Shown piece by piece: positions 59,088-64,000 of a DNA stretch of 64,000 nt. A model generated the notes under the pieces. That model saw nothing but the letters and a program-made list of their open reading frames with translations, had not been told where the DNA came from and ran no database searches. The stretch lies in contig NZ_CP091110.1 in NCBI RefSeq assembly GCF_021560175.1, positions 5,997,001 through 6,061,000 of the forward strand, given 5' to 3'. How positions within the stretch are numbered: position 1 is the first letter of the stretch; every line of letters begins with the position of its first letter. This stretch comes from Neobacillus drentensis (lineage in GTDB: Bacteria > Bacillota > Bacilli > Bacillales > Cytobacillaceae). The position numbers and the translations under genes were made by a program.

Positions 59088-59185
59088 TTCTTTTCAGCTC
59101 CTTCCGCCCTGAATCATTCGAAACAGAGTTATATAAATGCCTGTCTTTACAAACAAGCACCAATTACATAAAAGACACTGCACCC

Positions 59186-59214
59186 ATTATAACAAGGGTA
59201 TCCTATTTTTGCAA
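59186..59214 (-). promoter_or_regulatory. SigA-type promoter of rpmE
   Basis: On the minus strand TTGCAA (59214-59209), 17 bp, TATAAT (59191-59186), with a leader of about 90 nt. Confidence 0.8.
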
Positions 59215-59294
59215 GCTGGGATTTGTTGGCTTCTTTTTAAAAAAGGAACGCAAATGGAACCCCCAACCAATCTAGTCCAAAGCAACATCTTCTA

Positions 59295-60557
59295 CTACCG
59301 TCTAGTTTTCAACTCTTCCCCTAATTGGGCGAAAAATTCTTCATTCGACTTTGTTTGGCGTAATTTTTTCAAGAAGCGCTCAGCAAAGTCTGGTGAATCG
59401 GACATCGATTTGCGAATCGCCCATAACTTATCCAAATGGTCCTTCGGAATAAGTAATTCTTCTTTACGAGTACCGGAACGGCGAATGTCAAGCGCAGGGA
59501 AAATACGGCGCTCCGCCAATTGACGGTCAAGATGCAGTTCCATATTACCTGTCCCTTTAAATTCCTCATAAATAACATCATCCATCCGTGAACCCGTATC
59601 AACAAGAGCCGTAGCGAGAATGGTTAAGCTGCCGCCCTCTTCAATATTACGGGCAGCCCCGAAGAAACGCTTCGGACGGTGGAACGCTGCCGGGTCAATA
59701 CCACCTGAAAGCGTCCGGCCGCTTGGCGGGATGACTAGGTTATAGGCACGCGCCAAACGCGTAATGCTATCCATCAAAATCACGACATCACGCTTGTGCT
59801 CAACCAAACGCATTGCCCGGTCAAGCACGAGCTCGGCCACTTTAATATGGTTTTCAGGAACCTCGTCAAACGTCGAGCTGACTACGTCACCTGCAACAGA
59901 ACGTTCAATATCGGTTACCTCTTCCGGACGTTCGTCGATTAACAACACGATTAACTCGACATCAGGATGGTTCGTCGTAATGCTGTTGGCAATTTCTTTT
60001 ATCAGCATCGTTTTTCCGGCCTTTGGAGGGGCCACGATCAGACCACGCTGACCAAAACCGACCGGTGCCACAACATCCATAATTCTCGTCGACAGATGTT
60101 TTGGTGTTGTTTCGAGCTTCATTTGTCTATCTGGATACAACGGAGTTAAAGCTGGGAAATAAACACGCTCTTTCGCAGATTCTGGGTCTTCCCCGTTGAC
60201 CGCCTCCACATGGAGCAAACCATAATAGCGTTCGTTTTCTTTTGGAGGTCGAACCTTACCGGACACCTTGTCCCCATTGCGAAGATCAAAACGGCGGATT
60301 TGCGAAGCGGAAATATAAATATCCTCTGAGCTTGGCGAATAATTGATTGGCCGTAAAAATCCAAAACCCTCTGATTGTATAATCTCGAGAACACCTTCCA
60401 TGAAGAAAAAGCCCTGTTGTTCAGCGCGAGATTTTAAGATTGCAAAAATTAATTCTTTTTTCGTTAATTTGCTGTAGTAGGTTACTTTATATTCGCGAGC
60501 AAGCTCATAAAGTTCCTTCAGCTTCATATTCTCTAAACTTGAAATAGTTAAGTCCAT
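59295..60557 (-). CDS. rho: Transcription termination factor Rho
   Basis: A 420-residue hexameric RNA helicase: Rho_N (~1-50), OSB RNA-binding domain (~52-120, GFGFLRP), Walker A APPKAGKTMLI, Walker B VVILMDSITRLARAYN and the Q-loop region. It ends transcription in a sequence-loose manner. Its ~370-bp upstream region contains no gene. Confidence 0.97.
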   Translation of the reverse strand: MDLTISSLENMKLKELYELAREYKVTYYSKLTKKELIFAILKSRAEQQGFFFMEGVLEIIQSEGFGFLRPINYSPSSEDIYISASQIRRFDLRNGDKVSGKVRPPKENERYYGLLHVEAVNGEDPESAKERVYFPALTPLYPDRQMKLETTPKHLSTRIMDVVAPVGFGQRGLIVAPPKAGKTMLIKEIANSITTNHPDVELIVLLIDERPEEVTDIERSVAGDVVSSTFDEVPENHIKVAELVLDRAMRLVEHKRDVVILMDSITRLARAYNLVIPPSGRTLSGGIDPAAFHRPKRFFGAARNIEEGGSLTILATALVDTGSRMDDVIYEEFKGTGNMELHLDRQLAERRIFPALDIRRSGTRKEELLIPKDHLDKLWAIRKSMSDSPDFAERFLKKLRQTKSNEEFFAQLGEELKTRR

Positions 60558-60927
60558 TTGTACACCACTCTTTAAAATTTTTCCAGCAAATCCGCTAGTT
60601 GAAAGCGGGAGATTGTCTAGTTAGATAATAATCAGAAATTAGAGGAATTGAAATAGAAGTAGATAAAAGAAATGAATAGGATTGCAGAATAGATGCATAA
60701 TAAAAACAATTACTATTTTACCCTCTCTACAAAAAATTAATCAACTAAAAAATAATAATTCCATTATTGGTAATTATTCCTTATCCTTGTGAATTAAACG
60801 AAGAGACTAGATGCATTAATCTAGCCTCTTCTGTGTGGTGCCTGACACCATTTGTACTGTCTACGTCTACTTTATTTAATTACTAGATTTTCTTTTGAGG
60901 CTGTTTCGGTAAAGACCGCGTTGTTTT
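60558..60927. other. Intergenic region between rho and murA2
   Basis: 370 bp. It contains the stem GAAGAGACTAGAT/ATCTAGCCTCTTC (60800-60831, one mismatch, weak U-tract on the minus strand), a possible murA2 terminator. One dispersed element GGTGCCTGACACC lies at 60837-60849. The rest is AT-rich rho leader without recognised motif. Confidence 0.6.
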
Positions 60928-62214
60928 TTATGTGTTCTTAAGGTGTTCGAGCTCGTCCTTTGTTAGTGCTTCCCGCCAAACAGTGGCACCGAGTCCGTTT
61001 AGTTTTTCAACTAAATTGCTATAACCACGGTCAATATGATCAAGACCGGTCACTTCCGTAATTCCTTCGGCCAACAAGCCAGCAATGACAAGGGCTGCTC
61101 CGGCACGGAGATCGCTTGCCTTCACTTTTGCACCTTGGAGCTGGATTGGACCGTTAATAATCGCAGAGCGGCCTTCTACCTTAATATTCGCATTCATTCT
61201 TCTTAGTTCATCAATATGTTTAAAACGGGCACCATAAATCGTATCGGTCACCACGGCTGATCCTGAAGCTTTTGTTAAGAGCGTCGTAAATGGCTGCTGC
61301 AGGTCGGTTGGGAATCCCGGATAAACAAGGGTTTTGATATCAACCGCTTTCAAGTTGACTGAACCATCAACAAACACTTGGTCATCACTCGTCTCAATCC
61401 TCACGCCCATCTCACGGAGTTTAGCAATCAACGATTCTAAATGCTGCGGGATGACGTTATCAACTAAGATTCCTTTGCCGACAGCTGCTCCTATAATCAT
61501 ATAGGTTCCTGCTTCGATTCGGTCTGGAATAATCGTATGACGGCAGCCATGAAGCGTATCGACACCATCAATCCGGATTACGTCGGTTCCAGCTCCCTTT
61601 ATTTTCGCGCCCATATTGGTTAATAAGGTGGCCACATCAATAATTTCTGGTTCTTTCGCAGCGTTCTCAATGATCGTCCGACCTTTAGCGCGTACGGCAG
61701 CCAGCATAATATTAATGGTTGCTCCGACACTGACTACATCCAAGTAAATCCGGGCACCGCGCAATTCATCTGCACGCAAATAAATCGCCCCTTGTTCGTT
61801 GGTAATTTGAGCACCCAACGCTTCAAACCCTTTAATATGCTGGTCAATCGGTCTTGGGCCGAGATGACAGCCGCCAGGCAATCCAATCACTGCCTTCTTA
61901 AACCGTCCTAGCATCGCACCCATTAAATAATAGGAAGCACGCAGCTTTTTTACCTTACCGTTTGGCAGCGGCATCGAAATCATCGTTGAAGGGTCAACCG
62001 TCATTTCCTCATCCGTCATAGCGACTTTCCCGCCGATCTCCTCGAGCAAATCCTTTAAGATTTCCACATCAGAGATATTTGGCAAACCCTCGATCGTTAC
62101 GGGTGATTCTGCTAAAATGGTGGCTGGTATGAGGGCTACAGCACTGTTTTTAGCACCACTGATGCGAACTGTTCCTTTTAACGGATAACCGCCCGCAATT
62201 TTTAGTTTTTCCAT
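60928..62214 (-). CDS. murA: UDP-N-acetylglucosamine 1-carboxyvinyltransferase (MurA2/MurZ-type)
   Basis: A 428-residue enzyme adding enolpyruvate from PEP to UDP-GlcNAc, the first step of peptidoglycan synthesis. K22-N23 (GAKNSA) and catalytic C116 in GLPGGCHLGPRPIDQH, the fosfomycin target, are present. ATG 62214 follows AGAAGGGAG. Located next to rho and fbaA, the position of murAB/murZ in B. subtilis, hence the second paralog. Confidence 0.94.
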   Translation of the reverse strand: MEKLKIAGGYPLKGTVRISGAKNSAVALIPATILAESPVTIEGLPNISDVEILKDLLEEIGGKVAMTDEEMTVDPSTMISMPLPNGKVKKLRASYYLMGAMLGRFKKAVIGLPGGCHLGPRPIDQHIKGFEALGAQITNEQGAIYLRADELRGARIYLDVVSVGATINIMLAAVRAKGRTIIENAAKEPEIIDVATLLTNMGAKIKGAGTDVIRIDGVDTLHGCRHTIIPDRIEAGTYMIIGAAVGKGILVDNVIPQHLESLIAKLREMGVRIETSDDQVFVDGSVNLKAVDIKTLVYPGFPTDLQQPFTTLLTKASGSAVVTDTIYGARFKHIDELRRMNANIKVEGRSAIINGPIQLQGAKVKASDLRAGAALVIAGLLAEGITEVTGLDHIDRGYSNLVEKLNGLGATVWREALTKDELEHLKNT

Positions 62215-62674
62215 TAATTGACTCCCTTCTAAGCCCACGAAAGGTCACGAATGATTGTCAGCGCGTGACTTTTTTTATACACAAGCACCATTAGGGGTGT
62301 TTCTGCTTTATTTAAAAAGACCACTGGTACCAAGCGAGGCTATAGGTATATTTTTCCAACACAAAAAGTCAAATTCCGACAGCTTGTCTATCATTAGTTT
62401 ACACGAAAATCTCAATTTCATGTATTTATAATAAAAAAATTTATCCCAATTTGCAAAGCAGTCGTGAGTGTTTGTTTTCGTCGTGAAAAATGGAGGGGGT
62501 TTCCCAATGAAAAATAGGCGTTTCTGCGGTTGTTCCAGTCTTATAAGGGCCTTCAATTCCTTCAGTTTCGACTAAATTTTCAGATATCTCTTTACAGACA
62601 TAAACCGCCCTTAAAAAAGGACGGTTTTCAGTTTTTATAAAAGTTCCAGATAACTCCAGAACCAACAGATGTTA
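62215..62674. other. Intergenic region between murA2 and fbaA
   Basis: 460 bp. It contains a hairpin AAACCGCCCTT/AAGGACGGTTT (62602-62627) that may end fbaA, and otherwise AT-rich sequence. B. subtilis has the transaldolase gene (ywjH) here; no transaldolase remnant is visible. Confidence 0.6.
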
Positions 62675-63529
62675 TTAAGCTCTGCCTGCAGAACCGAATT
62701 CGCGCATTTTGCCGATTACTGTTTCTTTGATCGCGTCACGAGCTGGGCCTAAGTATTTACGTGGATCGTACTCTTCTGGCTTTGCTGCTAATACTTCACG
62801 AACAGTTCTCGCAGAAGCAATTTGGTTTTCAGTGTTTACGTTGATTTTTGCAGTTCCAAGGGAAACAGAACGCTGGATATCTTTTGTTGGGATACCAGTA
62901 CCACCGTGTAATACTAATGGCATACCAGTAAGGTTACCGATTTCTTCCATTTCTTTGAAACCAAGGTTTGGTTCGCCTTTGTAAGGACCGTGTACAGAAC
63001 CTAATGCAGGAGCTAAACAATCGATACCTGTGCGTTTTACAAGCTCAACACATTCCTGAGCGTCAGCATAGATAATGCTTCCAGAAACGTCATCTTCTTG
63101 TCCGCCAACAGTTCCTAACTCAGCTTCAACAGAAACACCTTTAGAGTGAGCGTAGTCTACTACTTTTTTAGTAATTTCAACGTTCTCTTCAAATGGGTGA
63201 TGTGAAGCGTCAATCATAACAGATGTAAAGCCTGCATCGATGGCTTCTTTACATTTTTCAAAGCTTGAACCGTGGTCAAGGTGAATTGCCACAGGAACTG
63301 TTACGTTTAAGTCCTCCATTAGGCCTTCAACGATTTTTACAACAGTCTTAAAGCCGGACATATAACGAGCAGCACCTTCAGAAACACCAAGGATTACTGG
63401 TGACTTTTCTGCTTCTGCAGCCATTAAAATGGCTTGTGTAAACTCCAGGTTATTTAAGTTGAATTGCCCTACAGCGTAGCCTTCCGCTTTCGCTTTGTTA
63501 AGCATGTCTTTCATTGATACTAAAGGCAT
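62675..63529 (-). CDS. fbaA: Class II fructose-1,6-bisphosphate aldolase
   Basis: A 284-residue zinc aldolase: VAIHLDHGSSFE and the later LVLHGGTGIP carry zinc His ligands, and SVMIDASHHPFEENVE the catalytic region. Interconverts FBP with DHAP and G3P in glycolysis and gluconeogenesis. AAGGAGG upstream. Lies directly downstream of spo0F, as in B. subtilis. Confidence 0.97.
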   Translation of the reverse strand: MPLVSMKDMLNKAKAEGYAVGQFNLNNLEFTQAILMAAEAEKSPVILGVSEGAARYMSGFKTVVKIVEGLMEDLNVTVPVAIHLDHGSSFEKCKEAIDAGFTSVMIDASHHPFEENVEITKKVVDYAHSKGVSVEAELGTVGGQEDDVSGSIIYADAQECVELVKRTGIDCLAPALGSVHGPYKGEPNLGFKEMEEIGNLTGMPLVLHGGTGIPTKDIQRSVSLGTAKINVNTENQIASARTVREVLAAKPEEYDPRKYLGPARDAIKETVIGKMREFGSAGRA

Positions 63530-63777
63530 TTCTCTTCCTCCTTAAGTTAGCTTGATATCATTTTAAACAGGGTCTTCCATAACAGGATTTCCCTCTGATT
63601 TGTCGATTATGTATAAATCAAAATGATACCCAGCCTGTTAAAAGTTCATATGTATCATATCAAAAGAAATGAGGAAATGCCATTATTCGAGCGCTTTTTT
63701 TGAAACTGTCACAATGAAAGCGCACCCACCAAAAGTTGTCTGCTTTTGTGCTTTACTTTTAAAAAAAATACCATTAT

Positions 63778-64000
63778 TTAGTTTGCTTTTTGCGGAATAT
63801 GTTTGCGGACAGCGGCACGGATATCGTCAATATCGAATGGCTTTGCAAAATGGGTTAGAGCACCAAGGTCTTTGGCTTCTTGAATCATATCCAATTCGCC
63901 ATAGGCGGTCATGATGATGACGCGAATCTCTGGATCGATAACTTTCATTCGTTTTAAAATTTCTATACCGTCCATACCGGGAATTTTCATATCCAAGAGG
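63778..64000 (-). CDS. spo0F: Sporulation phosphorelay response regulator Spo0F, 5' end cut by window edge
   Basis: The last 74 codons of a single-domain receiver. The edge falls just before the phospho-acceptor: LDMKIPGMDGIEILKRMK contains the Asp corresponding to D54. Thr of VIIMTAYGELDM (T82) and Lys of AKPFDIDDI (K104) are present. Spo0F passes phosphate from sensor kinases to Spo0B. The start lies outside the window. Confidence 0.93.
   Translation of the reverse strand, partial: LLDMKIPGMDGIEILKRMKVIDPEIRVIIMTAYGELDMIQEAKDLGALTHFAKPFDIDDIRAAVRKHIPQKAN

Noticed and set aside
62308..62665. Minus-strand open frames upstream of murA2 as a degraded transaldolase
   Set aside because: Neither translation resembles transaldolase and neither has a ribosome binding site.

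Overview
The window is a 64 kb piece of a low-to-medium GC Gram-positive chromosome. The evidence for an endospore-forming Bacillaceae (a Neobacillus/Mesobacillus/Bacillus-like genome) is: SpoIIR and Spo0F, a SigB stress module of the Bacillus cereus type, strong AGGAGG ribosome binding sites, and a right half that follows the B. subtilis spo0F-fbaA-murA2-rho-rpmE-tdk-prfA-prmC-spoIIR-ywlB-tsaC-mntP-ywlE-rpiB-ywlG-glyA-upp-atp order almost gene for gene. The assignment is inference from gene content; no species is claimed.

Layout. (1) 1-13.7 kb is a general-stress island. It holds rsbV-rsbW-sigB and the input pair rsbK (hybrid CHASE3 kinase, cut by the left edge) and rsbY (REC-PP2C phosphatase). 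Around them sit dps, a CorA-like transporter, a CNNM/CorC protein, a TM-helix channel-like protein, csbD, a lipoprotein and small unknowns. Nine sites match the SigB promoter consensus (GTTTnn, 13-14 bp, GGGTAT-like), including two divergent pairs. (2) 13.9-24.8 kb is an 11-gene complex I operon nuoABCDHIJKLMN without nuoEFG; its NuoC carries a 330-residue Ala/Lys-rich N-terminal extension. (3) 24.8-26.2 kb is a 1.5 kb gene-free zone of hairpins, a 52-bp tandem array and a segmental duplication. (4) 26.2-35.7 kb holds a YitT membrane protein and a fructosamine (Amadori product) utilisation cluster: a GntR/UTRA regulator, an FrlC-like epimerase, FrlB, an FrlD-like kinase, a second SIS deglycase-like protein and an ABC importer, with shared AT-rich operator candidates. 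(5) 35.9-43.4 kb is the F1Fo ATP synthase operon atpZ-I-B-E-F-H-A-G-D-C. (6) 43.7-46.7 kb holds an AT-rich CPBP-family protein lacking its glutamate motif, and a Vpr-like subtilase. (7) 46.8-64 kb is the conserved housekeeping block ending in spo0F, cut by the right edge. It includes a cluster of nine DnaA-box-like sites between tsaC (ywlC) and ywlB.

How the parts work together. RsbK and RsbY should dephosphorylate RsbV, which frees SigB from RsbW; SigB would then read the promoters of the surrounding stress genes. Complex I and ATP synthase form the energy core. The frl cluster imports, phosphorylates and deglycates Amadori compounds.

The most unusual signals are non-coding. Four intergenic tandem arrays have unrelated unit sequences but the same ~52-bp period, and a fifth has an exact 21-bp period; both are close to whole numbers of DNA helical turns. 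A dispersed GGTGCCTGTCACC element family occurs at many intergenic sites and as three copies 39 bp apart inside prmC, where it adds about 26 residues in frame.
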